From contig JAPXNL010000043.1 of NCBI GenBank assembly GCA_033808535.1, forward strand, positions 1 to 15,022: 15,022 nucleotides of DNA, in the 5' to 3' direction. The notes under the pieces were generated by a model, which was not told the DNA's origin, ran no database searches, and worked only from the letters and a program-made list of their open reading frames with translations. The translations under genes were made by a program, and so were the position numbers. This DNA comes from DTU078 sp033808535 (GTDB taxonomy: Bacteria > Bacillota > Clostridia > Oscillospirales > CAG-272). This document shows positions 7,869 through 15,022 of this stretch, piece by piece (positions within the stretch are counted from its first letter, which is position 1; each line of letters begins with the position of its first letter).

Positions 7869-7897
7869 TTGAAAATAAACGGAAATTGTGATATACT
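7869..7897 (+). promoter_or_regulatory. Strong sigma-A promoter for galM
   Basis: TTGAAA (7869-7874), a 17-base spacer and TATACT (7892-7897) preceded by TGA, giving an extended -10. The start would be near 7904, followed by a leader of about 39 bases with GGAGGG (7928-7933) nine bases before the ATG of galM. Confidence 0.8.
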
Positions 7898-7942
7898 ACG
7901 CTCAACTTATAAACACACCGTGTTCACGGAGGGACAAAAATT

Positions 7943-8962
7943 ATGAGCGTAACAAAAGGTCTGTTCGGACATATGCCCGACGGGCGCCCGGTCGACTGCT
8001 GGACGCTTGAAAACCGTGCGGGCGCCAAAGTGAAGATTCTCACGCTGGGCGGTATTATAGCCGAGCTGTGGCTGCCCGACCGCAACGGAAAAATGGATGA
8101 TGTCGTGTGCGGATTCGACAGCGTGGAGGGTTACCTTGCCGGAGGCGGATACCAGGGCGCGCTGATAGGCAGATACGGCAACCGTATCGGCGACGGTAAG
8201 TTTACGTTGAACGGCAAAACATATACGCTTGCAAAAAACGAGCGCGGCATCTCCCACCTGCACGGCGGTGACAAAGGCTTTGACCAAAAGCTGTGGGACG
8301 CCGAGCCACACTCTGGCGAGGGGTTCGATTCGCTGACGCTCCGCACCACCAGTCCCGACGGTGAAGAGGGATATCCGGGCAATCTTTCGGTTGCGGTCAC
8401 ATACACTTTTACCGATGACAACACGCTTTCGATTGTCTATGAAGCGGATACCGACGCCGACACGCCGGTCAACATGACAAATCACGCATATTACAATCTG
8501 TCCGGTTACGGCGCGGGAGATGTGCTCTCACAGCGTCTCTATATAGATGCCGAACACTATGACGCCGTCGACGACAGGCTTATACCCGTGGGACAGCCCG
8601 TGCCGGTTGCGGGAACCGAATTCGATTTCACTACTCCGCGCGCAATAAAACAGGGGTATGACCACAACTTTGTGCTGCGCCCGGCAAAAGGCATGCGCAA
8701 GGCCGCGCAGCTTTGGGACGACGCGAGCGGCAGGACACTGGAGCTTTACACCGATATGCCATCGCTGCAGCTATATACCGCCTGCATGATGGACGGCAAG
8801 GTTCCGTTCAAGGGCGGAGTGCCGCAGCGCCCGCTTCACGCGCTTTGCCTTGAAACGCAATACGCGCCTGATACGCCCAATCGTCCGTATATGCCGCAGT
8901 GCACGCTTCGCGCGGGAGAGCATATGCGCCACGAAACGGTGTTTAAGTTCGGCGTGTTCTAA
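7943..8962 (+). CDS. galM: Aldose 1-epimerase (galactose mutarotase)
   Basis: 339 residues, typical of GalM. The cytosolic enzyme interconverts alpha and beta anomers of galactose or glucose and feeds the Leloir pathway. Motifs visible: GRYGNRIGDGKF (77-88), HLHGG with His107, the catalytic His181 in NMTNHAYYNLSG, YDHNF (239-243) and the catalytic base Glu304 in CLETQYAPD. All expected residues are present. The ATG at 7943 has a strong Shine-Dalgarno (GGAGGG). The gene is monocistronic, with its own promoter and a strong terminator at 9063-9103. No galK, galT or galE is nearby, so it may serve general sugar anomer exchange. Confidence 0.96.
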   Translation: MSVTKGLFGHMPDGRPVDCWTLENRAGAKVKILTLGGIIAELWLPDRNGKMDDVVCGFDSVEGYLAGGGYQGALIGRYGNRIGDGKFTLNGKTYTLAKNERGISHLHGGDKGFDQKLWDAEPHSGEGFDSLTLRTTSPDGEEGYPGNLSVAVTYTFTDDNTLSIVYEADTDADTPVNMTNHAYYNLSGYGAGDVLSQRLYIDAEHYDAVDDRLIPVGQPVPVAGTEFDFTTPRAIKQGYDHNFVLRPAKGMRKAAQLWDDASGRTLELYTDMPSLQLYTACMMDGKVPFKGGVPQRPLHALCLETQYAPDTPNRPYMPQCTLRAGEHMRHETVFKFGVF

Positions 8963-9062
8963 AAAAACCAGCGACCGTCCCGTATAGCTTCCGGCTGTTC
9001 AGGCAAACGGTCTTGCAAATATAATTATAACATTTATAGCGGCGCCATAAACGCCGACTGCA

Positions 9063-9103
9063 CCGCGTCCGTACGGTTTTCAGCCGTACGGACGCGGTTT
9101 TTT
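9063..9103 (+). terminator. Strong intrinsic terminator after galM
   Basis: A perfect 14-base stem (CCGCGTCCGTACGG, 9063-9076, with its complement at 9084-9097), a seven-base loop and T6 (9098-9103). It ends the galM transcript about 100 bases after the stop codon and also sits just past the end of the convergent sulfatase gene. It lacks a T-run in the minus direction, so it is mainly a plus-strand terminator. The 8963-9062 stretch before it holds no gene I can support. Confidence 0.93.
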
Positions 9104-9116
9104 ATGCGCTTTTGAT

Positions 9117-10535
9117 TTACCTCATATTGCTTAACTCAGAGCGGGGGCCGGGATGCTTAGCATTATGCGCCGCAACCGTTATCCCGCGCAGCCGCGCCAT
9201 CTCCGCCTCTTCTTCCGGCGTGCGCTCGCGCGATGCAATGTTGTCGAGCGCAAGCGGGTCACGCTTTGTGTCGATGAAAAGGTTACTGTCGTCTTTGATT
9301 TCGCGTGAATGAACGTCGGTTTTAATCGAATAAAGATAGCGCGCGTCGCGGTATGCAAATTCGCCGAGCGGCGTTTCAGTGAAAACATGTTTGCGCGCTA
9401 TTTCACTGCCGGAGATAAGCGGCATAAGCGAAATTCCGTCGCACTGAGGGCTCTCTGCACCGATCAGATTCGCAATTGTGGGCATGATGTCGATTAGCGA
9501 TACCGGAACATCGCTTATATTGCGTACCGCGCCGGCAGGACGCACGTTTTTGCCGAACTCGATGATAAGTGGTATGCGCGTTGACTCATCATAAGAGACA
9601 TCCTTGTTGAATATGCCGTGGCTGCCCATGTTGTCGCCGTGGTCGGAGGTGAAGATCACAATGGTATCGTCGGCATGTCCGTATTTATATAGCATGTCAA
9701 TCAGCCTGCCGACCTGAGCGTCGCACGCCGCGATCATGCCGCGGTACATGGCGTACAGCGCCGCAAGCCGCTCCCGCGGCGTGCCGTCGGCAAGCGCAGG
9801 CGGTAGCTCGGCGCAGTCGGGACGGCGGTATTTATAGTACTGCGCGTCGTAATAGTATATCTTCTGCCATTTTTCAAAAAACTCCGCATCGTCGGGCGGG
9901 AACGCGTTGCCGGGCAGCTTCTCTGCTACCTCACCGGGGGTATACATATAGCGGTAGAATTCGTCGACGTCGAAAAACGGCATGTGGGGCAGTGAGATGT
10001 TGTGCGACATGAAAAACGGCCTGTCGTGCCGGCGAGATAAAAACCGCTCGGCCTCTGCAAGCTCAAATTCGTATGCACAGCCTTCGATTTTGCGGTTTGA
10101 GCCGTCTGTGAAGTTAAACCACTGGTCGCGATTGAGGTGGAATATGTTCGGGAAAGCACATTCTGCAAAGCCGACTGACTGCGGACGGGTATGTATATGC
10201 CATTTTCCGACAAGCGCCGTTTTATAGCCGTGCCGCGCGAGCAGCTCCGGCAGTGTCTCATCAGGGAAAACAACGCGCTCCGCAACCGGCTCGGGTGCAT
10301 TGATGACCGGACCCATGCAGCGGCTCGGATACTGCCCGGAGAACAGCGAGGTGCGGGCAGGTGTGCAGACCGGAGATGGCGTTATGCACAGCCCGAAAGA
10401 TGTACCGCGCGCCGCCATGGCGTCGAGGTTGGGCGTGTTGGGTTTGCCGGCTACGGCAGAGTCGGGCGACATAAATTCGATCTCGTTTATGCGCAGTTGG
10501 TCGGAGGCGATAAGCAGAATATTCGGATATTTCAT
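9117..10535 (-). CDS. Cys-type sulfatase (arylsulfatase/choline-sulfatase-like)
   Basis: 472 residues of the sulfatase (alkaline phosphatase superfamily) fold, which hydrolyses sulfate esters. The N-terminal NILLIASDQLR carries the metal-binding Asp12. The signature CTPAR (57-61) has Cys57, which must be converted to formylglycine. GKWHIH (110-115) supplies Lys111 and His113, and FTSDHGDNMGSHG gives metal ligands Asp298 and His299. All key sites are intact. There is no signal peptide, so the protein is predicted to be cytoplasmic and to act on an imported substrate. In an anaerobe, maturation would need a radical-SAM anSME enzyme, which is not in this window. The substrate cannot be read from the sequence. 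The ATG at 10535 has AAGGAG five bases upstream. I find no convincing promoter in the 177 bases before it, so cotranscription with the lipoprotein gene is possible. Confidence 0.93.
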   Translation of the reverse strand: MKYPNILLIASDQLRINEIEFMSPDSAVAGKPNTPNLDAMAARGTSFGLCITPSPVCTPARTSLFSGQYPSRCMGPVINAPEPVAERVVFPDETLPELLARHGYKTALVGKWHIHTRPQSVGFAECAFPNIFHLNRDQWFNFTDGSNRKIEGCAYEFELAEAERFLSRRHDRPFFMSHNISLPHMPFFDVDEFYRYMYTPGEVAEKLPGNAFPPDDAEFFEKWQKIYYYDAQYYKYRRPDCAELPPALADGTPRERLAALYAMYRGMIAACDAQVGRLIDMLYKYGHADDTIVIFTSDHGDNMGSHGIFNKDVSYDESTRIPLIIEFGKNVRPAGAVRNISDVPVSLIDIMPTIANLIGAESPQCDGISLMPLISGSEIARKHVFTETPLGEFAYRDARYLYSIKTDVHSREIKDDSNLFIDTKRDPLALDNIASRERTPEEEAEMARLRGITVAAHNAKHPGPRSELSNMR

Positions 10536-10712
10536 AGCCTCTCCTTAAATGAAAGCACTGTATTTGTGCGGAGTTGATTCGTTTTGCCGGTTTGCACTTT
10601 ATTCCGGGCCCGGCCAGCGTGCGGAAAATTCGCTTGACGACACAAACGGCGAGGTGCAAATTTCAGCATGTCAGCGTTCAGTGCGGCACTATGCCGCCCG
10701 GCAGCGGAATTT

Positions 10713-11468
10713 TTATTTGCTTAACCCGACGGTTTGTGCGATTTCTTCGGCTTGCTCACGGTCAATGGTGTCAGGCATAAAAGCAATGCCGATATATACG
10801 CCAAGCTCTTTGTTATATGAAAGAATCCCTATTGTGCGCAAACGCGGTGCGTCCGACATGGCTCCGGTATAGTTTTCTGTCATGTTAGGGTCTATATACT
10901 CTATTTCCGCTATTCCGGTCTCCTCCATATCGGTTGTTTTTACCGCCGTATACGGGTCCCAATGATAAAACGACGAAAGCCGCAGGGTCGGGTATACGGT
11001 TTTATAATATTCCTCTGCCGGAATCTCTCCGGTATAAGGTTCGAATACATTGAAAGCTATATATCCGATGATTTTATCGCCCTCATAGATATAGACAGGC
11101 GTGTAAAACTCGCCTGTCGGTAGAGTCTCGCTGCCTTTTGTGTCCTTTATCTCCCAACCTGACGGCAAATCGAGTTCTGCCGAAAAAGGCTCCATGGCGT
11201 TGAGCGAGTCGATAAACGGCAAGTTACCCGGATTTTCTATTTTATATGCCGGAAACGTGACTATATGGCGGTTTACGCTCTTTTCGTCACCTACGGTTAC
11301 GGGAGTGCTTTCGGTTATGGCATCACTTTCGGTTAATGCAGCGCTCTCTGTTACTGCAACACTTTCGTTTTCGGCTGCGGTGTCTTGAAAGGTCGACTCG
11401 GCGGTATTGCGACATGCGGTCGCCATAAGCAAAATAACGGGGACAATTGCAAGAAAGCTGCGTTTCAT
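10713..11468 (-). CDS. Putative lipoprotein of unknown function
   Basis: 251 residues; I do not recognise a family. Residues 1-19 form a lipoprotein signal peptide: MKR, a hydrophobic core and a lipobox-like ATAC with Cys19 as the expected lipidated residue. A low-complexity, Ser/Thr/Glu-rich spacer (about 20-60) contains four six-residue repeats of the pattern xESxxx. The rest (about 65-251) looks like a single globular domain with many aromatic and acidic residues (for example DLPSGWEIKD, GYIAFNVFEPY and YIGIAFMPD). It should be anchored to the outer face of the membrane, with the spacer as a tether. The ATG at 11468 has GGAGG eight bases upstream. It follows the acyltransferase gene by 60 bases on the same strand and may share its operon. 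Codon use looks somewhat less GC-rich than in the neighbours. Processing would use Lgt and a lipoprotein signal peptidase; the Lnt encoded in this window could then N-acylate it. Confidence 0.75.
   Translation of the reverse strand: MKRSFLAIVPVILLMATACRNTAESTFQDTAAENESVAVTESAALTESDAITESTPVTVGDEKSVNRHIVTFPAYKIENPGNLPFIDSLNAMEPFSAELDLPSGWEIKDTKGSETLPTGEFYTPVYIYEGDKIIGYIAFNVFEPYTGEIPAEEYYKTVYPTLRLSSFYHWDPYTAVKTTDMEETGIAEIEYIDPNMTENYTGAMSDAPRLRTIGILSYNKELGVYIGIAFMPDTIDREQAEEIAQTVGLSK
11298..11369 (-). repeat. In-frame tandem repeat, 18-base unit, four copies
   Basis: Four adjacent 18-base units in the lipoprotein gene encode NESVAV, TESAAL, TESDAI and TESTPV. The GAA/GAG-AGC/T core is conserved, while the other codons have diverged at synonymous and non-synonymous sites, so the expansion is not recent. 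It lengthens the flexible spacer between the lipidated cysteine and the folded domain. Confidence 0.8.
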
Positions 11469-11528
11469 TATCTTTTCCTCCGATTTATAAGCCCGCCGTG
11501 TCTTTGCCTCCGATGACAGGCAACTTAA

Positions 11529-12770
11529 CTAATCCAGCCTGTTTGCGCTGATTTCGACGTCGATGCCGAGCCCGGTTAATGTGCGGAAAAACATACGCGG
11601 GATGTCGGACGATACATATGGCGTCGAGAAGCTGACCGAAAGCACATCGCGGTATGAGCAGACGCAGGCCTGCAATTTGTTTGTCGCGTTGCAGACTGAA
11701 AACGAGCGGACGTAATGCTCAACTTCGGGCGGCAGACGCACCGCGCCGACATTCGACAGCGTGACGGTAGCATAGTTCTGGGCGTGCATATAGGCGCGGC
11801 GCAGCACAAAGTTTTTGAGCGGCAAAGGAGCGATGCGCGCAAGCGGATTGCGCTCGGCGCCGGCGTATGCGTTTATGTCGGCGCTCATGTTTTCGGGAGT
11901 CAACTGTGCGGCAAGTTCTTTCCCGAACCACGCGGCAAGCTCGTCCAGCGGCGTGAGTCTGACAGGGTCAATATTGCGCCCGACATGGACTATCGAAAAG
12001 AAATTGCGCGCTGATACTGAGGGAAAGTACTTGCGCAGGTTGACCGGCACCGCTATCACGACCGGTTTGTGCATCGAGCGCACGGGCACTGTCGCACCCA
12101 CGGCATTCATGAGCGCGGCGCCAAGCAATGATGTGAGCGTGCAGCCGTAACTGCGTGAGACGTCAAGCGCCGCCGATAGCGGCATATTGCCGCGGATGAC
12201 AGACAGCCTGTCCTCCGAATAGCGCGACCCCCGGATCAGAAACGCGCGTACAAGCTTTTTCCGTTTTCCGCGCCCTTTAGACGAAAACCGTCGGAAGCTG
12301 TCGTCGTCCCTCTGCGCCTGAGATGCGTCGTAATATGTCGGCGGCTCGGGTATTTCGTGCACGGCCGACAGGTATTTTGTGACGAGCAGCTCCATGAAAT
12401 GGAGCGCGCCGGTACCGTCGGTCAGTGCGTGGTATATTTCAAAGTTGATAGTCGATCTGTAATAGGTAACCTCATACAGCAGCGAACGGCGCCCGGGCTC
12501 GTACAGCGGCGAACACGGGCTTTTGTATTCCTCGCGCACGACAGGGCGCAGGTCGGTTGCCTCAAGATAATACCAGAAAAGTCCGCGGCGCAAAACATAC
12601 TGGAACACGTTGAATTCCGCTGTCGTGCGGTCGAGCGCGTCCTGGAGCATGATGGGATCGACAGGTTCCGTGAGCTCGCAGGAGAACCTGAACACAAGCG
12701 TATTGGACTTGCTGGCGGAAGAAGGGAAAATTTTAGCGGCGTTATCCAGCCTGACCCATTTACTTTCCAT
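11529..12770 (-). CDS. Condensation-fold acyltransferase (alcohol acetyltransferase/WS-DGAT-like)
   Basis: 413 residues from the ATG at 12770. It belongs to the CoA-dependent acyltransferase/condensation superfamily: EIYHALTDGTGALHF contains the signature HxxxDG (His114-Asp118-Gly119), with His114 the expected catalytic base. The N-terminal WVRLDNAAKIFPSSAS is typical of clostridial proteins annotated as alcohol acetyltransferases or condensation proteins. The second half (for example VIAVPVNLRKYFPS and TVTLSNVGAVRLP) resembles the same fold. There is no signal peptide. The acyl donor and acceptor are unknown. An in-frame TTG at 12785 has AAAGGA closer by and would add five residues; the ATG overlaps the esterase stop region by 11 bases and fits the family start better. 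The overlap implies translational coupling with the esterase. Confidence 0.8.
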   Translation of the reverse strand: MESKWVRLDNAAKIFPSSASKSNTLVFRFSCELTEPVDPIMLQDALDRTTAEFNVFQYVLRRGLFWYYLEATDLRPVVREEYKSPCSPLYEPGRRSLLYEVTYYRSTINFEIYHALTDGTGALHFMELLVTKYLSAVHEIPEPPTYYDASQAQRDDDSFRRFSSKGRGKRKKLVRAFLIRGSRYSEDRLSVIRGNMPLSAALDVSRSYGCTLTSLLGAALMNAVGATVPVRSMHKPVVIAVPVNLRKYFPSVSARNFFSIVHVGRNIDPVRLTPLDELAAWFGKELAAQLTPENMSADINAYAGAERNPLARIAPLPLKNFVLRRAYMHAQNYATVTLSNVGAVRLPPEVEHYVRSFSVCNATNKLQACVCSYRDVLSVSFSTPYVSSDIPRMFFRTLTGLGIDVEISANRLD

Positions 12771-13674
12771 AGCTGTTTCTGTCAAGAAATCCTTTGATCA
12801 GATTATGTGTGGCTTTTACCTGTGCAAATTTCGCGGGCAAAGTGAAAAATCCGTGCAGCGCGTCGGGGATGCGATGGCGCTCCACGGTGACGCCGGCTGC
12901 CTGCAGCCTGTCGGCGTATGCTTCGCCCTCATCGCGCAGCGGGTCGTATTCGGCGGTGATTAAAAGCGTTGTCGGCTGGCCGGACAGGTTTTCCGCCAGC
13001 AGCGGCGCAAAATACGGGTTTGAGTAATCGCTCCCCTCGCCGCTGTAAAGCGCCATGTAGTCGTCCACCCGCTTCGAGGTCAAAAGATAGTCCGTGCCGT
13101 TGACGCGCACAGATTCAAACGGCGAGTCCTCGCCGTGACTGTTTGCCATAGAAGGGTAGATAAGCACCTGCCGGTGTACATGGAAATCGCCGCGATCTGC
13201 AGCCATGAGCGATAACGCCGCCGCGATGTTTCCGCCGGCGCTGTCGCCGACAAGCACGAGATGCTTTTCATCAGCCCGAAATGGCGACTTCCCGCGGATA
13301 AGCGCCAGCGCCGCGCTATAGCAGTCCTCGACGGCCGCGGGGAATTTATGCTCGGGCGCGCGCCTGTAATTTACTGCTATAACAATCCGCCCCGAAAACC
13401 GCGCAAGATTGCGGCAGGTGGAAATATAGCTGTCGATATCTCCTGCTATCCAGCCGCCGCCGTGGATATAAAGAATTACGTCCCCGCATGTGATGCGCGG
13501 CGGCAGAAACACCGCGCATTCAAGCGGGACGGGCACTGTTTCCAGCGTGAAATACGCCATGCGCGAAAACGCTTTGATTGACGGGTGAGCTATTGATGTA
13601 ATAGTGCGTTCGACAAGATAGTTTTGCTTTACGTCGAGGTCGGGGTATATCAAAGTACGCAGGGCTGCAAGCAT
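12760..13674 (-). CDS. Alpha/beta hydrolase, hormone-sensitive-lipase family esterase
   Basis: 304 residues. The oxyanion-hole motif HGGGW is at 71-75, the nucleophile elbow GDSAGG has Ser145, the acid is Asp244 in EYDPLRDE and the base is His274 in ALHGF. Together they make a complete HSL-family catalytic triad. Such enzymes hydrolyse short to medium acyl esters or remove acetyl groups. There is no signal peptide, so it is likely cytoplasmic. The ATG at 13674 has no Shine-Dalgarno and no better in-frame start is visible. The transcript from the consensus promoter at 13781-13809 would have a leader of about 100 bases. It is the first gene of the esterase-acyltransferase pair, whose opposite chemistries (removing and adding acyl groups) suggest the same metabolite or a linked pathway. 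The substrate is unknown. Confidence 0.92.
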   Translation of the reverse strand: MLAALRTLIYPDLDVKQNYLVERTITSIAHPSIKAFSRMAYFTLETVPVPLECAVFLPPRITCGDVILYIHGGGWIAGDIDSYISTCRNLARFSGRIVIAVNYRRAPEHKFPAAVEDCYSAALALIRGKSPFRADEKHLVLVGDSAGGNIAAALSLMAADRGDFHVHRQVLIYPSMANSHGEDSPFESVRVNGTDYLLTSKRVDDYMALYSGEGSDYSNPYFAPLLAENLSGQPTTLLITAEYDPLRDEGEAYADRLQAAGVTVERHRIPDALHGFFTLPAKFAQVKATHNLIKGFLDRNSYGK

Positions 13675-13780
13675 AAATTTGTTTATAGCCGTGATGCCCG
13701 CCCCCGTTTCATGATATTTAGCCGCACATCATAACTTACGCTCTGAGAGTTTATGTCCGGGTGTCAGCTTTTATACAATT

Positions 13781-13809
13781 ATTATACAGTCGGCAGCCAT
13801 GGTTGTCAA
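13781..13809 (-). promoter_or_regulatory. Perfect-consensus sigma-A promoter for the esterase operon
   Basis: Minus strand: TTGACA (13804-13809), exactly 17 bases, then TATAAT (13781-13786). The start would lie near 13774, about 100 bases before the esterase ATG. The leader contains a small inverted repeat (CATAACT at 13730-13736 with AGTTTATG at 13748-13755, enclosing CTCTGAGAG), which could be a hairpin or operator; its role is unknown. Confidence 0.88.
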
Positions 13810-13838
13810 TGAGCGGCATCCAATTATTAAGAAACTAT

Positions 13839-13867
13839 GTCTAATTTGATAATAGCAGGCATATAAT
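13839..13867 (+). promoter_or_regulatory. Sigma-E-like sporulation promoter for spoIID
   Basis: GTCTAATT (13839-13846), a 13-base spacer and CATATAAT (13860-13867). The -10 matches the sigma-E consensus CATACAnT at all but one defined position, and the -35 partly matches GKMATATT. spoIID is a known sigma-E gene in Bacillus, which supports the reading. No good sigma-A -35 fits the same TATAAT. Confidence 0.55.
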
Positions 13868-13905
13868 TGGGGATGAAAACGGTGTTATAGGCGGGAGGTT
13901 AAAAA

Positions 13906-14970
13906 ATGAGAGCGAAAATCAAACCGGGTCCGATACTACTCGTGGTTGCTGCGCTTTCGGGAATGCTGGCAGCGCCGGCGCTTGCGGGGCTTTATATACC
14001 GGAGGCGTATATGTCGCCGCTGCCAGCCTCGAAAATGTATGCATATGATGTGCCGTCACTGCAGACGGGTAATGCAACTGCCGATGCCACGGAGGCTGCC
14101 GAAACGCAGTCTGATGCAGGATCAGACACCGGTACAGAGGAGACGACCGTCACGGTTTACGATACCGAAGTCGGCAGAGTTATGTCGATCGGGCTTGAGG
14201 AATATCTTGTCGGTGTGGTAGCCGGTGAGATGCCGGTTTCGTTCGGCGCGGAGGCGCTCAAGGCGCAGGCGGTGGCTGCGCGGAGCTATGCAATGTATAA
14301 GATCGCGCACGGTTCACAGTACATAGACTCGCATTGCGGCGCGCAGCTGTGTACGGACAGCGCGCACTGCAAAGCGTATGTGACGCACGACATGCTTTCC
14401 GAAAAATGGGGGGCGGAAACGGCGGACGATATTTTTGAGCAGGTGAGCGCCGCGGTTTCCCAGACAAAAGGTGAGATTCTGACCTACGAAGGTGAAGCCG
14501 CGCTTGCGGTGTTCCACTCGTCGTCGGACGGTGTCACGGAGTCGGCTGCGGCGGTCTGGGGCAGGCATGTGCCGTATCTGGTTTCGGTAGATACTCCCGA
14601 GAGCATCGATCCGCAGGTAACGGTTTTCACCCGCCAGCAGCTTGCAGACGCACTCGCCGACCACGGCATCAGCTATGATGACACAGAACAGCCGCCGCAG
14701 TTGGCATATGACGATGCCGGGCGCGTTGCATGCATGACATTCGGAGACATAAGTATTCCGGGCACACGGGTGCGCGAAGCGCTGGGACTGCGTTCCACAG
14801 ACTTTACACCGGTCATTCTGGACGGCGAATACATATTCACGGCGCGCGGATACGGTCACGGGGTCGGTATGAGCCAGTACGGCGCCGCGGCGATGGCGGC
14901 GGCGGGCAGCACATACCGTGAGATACTCGCCCACTACTATCCGGGCACGGAGCTGACAAAAATGCAAGGC
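13906..14970 (+). CDS. spoIID: Stage II sporulation protein D, 3' end cut by adapter
   Basis: 355 genuine codons, then the sequence becomes adapter, so the true end is missing. SpoIID is a membrane-anchored lytic transglycosylase that degrades peptidoglycan with SpoIIM and SpoIIP during engulfment of the forespore. It shows an N-terminal signal anchor (about 8-28), an acidic Thr/Ala-rich spacer (about 50-82) and the SpoIID domain. The catalytic Glu108 is in VVAGEMP. His143, Cys149, His154 and Cys155 have the spacing of the zinc site I remember from the Clostridioides difficile SpoIID structure. Conserved AVAARSYA, AVFHSSSDG and GYGHGVGMSQYGA (315-327) follow, and HYYPGTEL is usually close to the C-terminus. 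The ATG has GGGAGG (13893-13898) seven bases upstream and a sigma-E-like promoter. The last residues LSLIHI and the TGA read in this frame are adapter, not protein. Confidence 0.95.
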
Positions 14971-15022
14971 CTGTCTCTTATACACATCTGACGCTGCCGA
15001 CGATGCCGGTCAGGTGTAGATC
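14971..15022. other. Nextera sequencing adapter (non-genomic)
   Basis: 14971-14989 is the 19-base Tn5 mosaic end as seen in read-through (CTGTCTCTTATACACATCT). 14990-15003 is GACGCTGCCGACGA, the complement of the Nextera read-1 primer tail. 15004-15013 is a 10-base stretch in the index position, and 15014-15022 is GTGTAGATC, the start of the complement of the P5 primer. These bases are library construction sequence left on the contig end. Confidence 0.98.

Noticed and set aside
7907..8485. A 192-codon minus-strand open frame opposite galM
   Set aside because: galM carries all its motifs, promoter and ribosome binding site; the antisense product resembles no family.
9013..9040. AT-rich stretch with TTGCAA and TATAGC after galM, considered as a promoter
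   Set aside because: The -10 is poor and no gene follows on the plus strand before the strong terminator at 9063-9103.
10683..10697. Hairpin GCGGCA-CTA-TGCCGC after the lipoprotein gene, considered as a terminator
   Set aside because: The stem is only six base pairs with a three-base loop and is not followed by T residues on the minus strand. I therefore cannot say that the lipoprotein and sulfatase genes are separately transcribed.
10536..10712. The 177-base gap between the sulfatase and lipoprotein genes, checked for a small gene or gene remnant
   Set aside because: No frame has a start with a ribosome binding site or a recognisable product; a distant inverted pair TTTGCAC/GTGCAAA (10591-10597, 10654-10660) is too far apart and too short to interpret.
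14314..14985. A 223-codon minus-strand open frame opposite spoIID, beginning MYKRQ
   Set aside because: Its start lies in the adapter and its body is antisense to a well-supported spoIID; it has no recognisable domain.

Overview
The window reads as the envelope and housekeeping part of a chromosome from a spore-forming Firmicute, most likely an uncultured member of the Clostridia. The evidence is a nearly complete spoIID, a signal peptidase I gene directly upstream of rbgA, strong AGGAGG-type ribosome binding sites and sigma-A type promoters. Base composition is moderately GC-rich, and TTG and GTG starts are used beside ATG. I see no tRNA or rRNA gene, CRISPR array, insertion sequence or phage gene. 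Genus or family cannot be fixed from this sequence alone.

Layout. 1-1983 (minus): an operon apgM (phosphoglycerate mutase-like) - lepB (signal peptidase I) - rbgA (cut by the window edge). Its extended -10 promoter lies back to back with a promoter for lnt. 2107-3816 (plus): apolipoprotein N-acyltransferase, possibly on a leaderless mRNA, ending at a bidirectional terminator. 4011-7753 (minus): an HtrA/DegP membrane protease, a hairpin, then a separately promoted OmpR-type response regulator overlapping its histidine kinase. 7943-8962 (plus): aldose 1-epimerase with a strong promoter and a strong terminator. 9117-13674 (minus): a Cys-type sulfatase, a lipoprotein with a short tandem repeat, a condensation-fold acyltransferase and an HSL-family esterase. 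The last two overlap and are read from a perfect-consensus sigma-A promoter. 13906-14970 (plus): spoIID behind a sigma-E-like promoter.

How the genes work together. Much of the window serves protein export and the cell surface: signal peptidase I, lipoprotein N-acylation, HtrA quality control with an adjacent two-component system, and a lipoprotein. The esterase/acyltransferase pair with the lipoprotein is the least understood module and the best candidate for a new function. I found nothing that clearly amounts to an undescribed biological system.

The last 52 bases (14971-15022) are not genomic. They are Nextera transposon-end adapter, a 10-base index and the start of the P5 primer, so spoIID is cut artificially and its apparent last six residues and stop codon are adapter translation.
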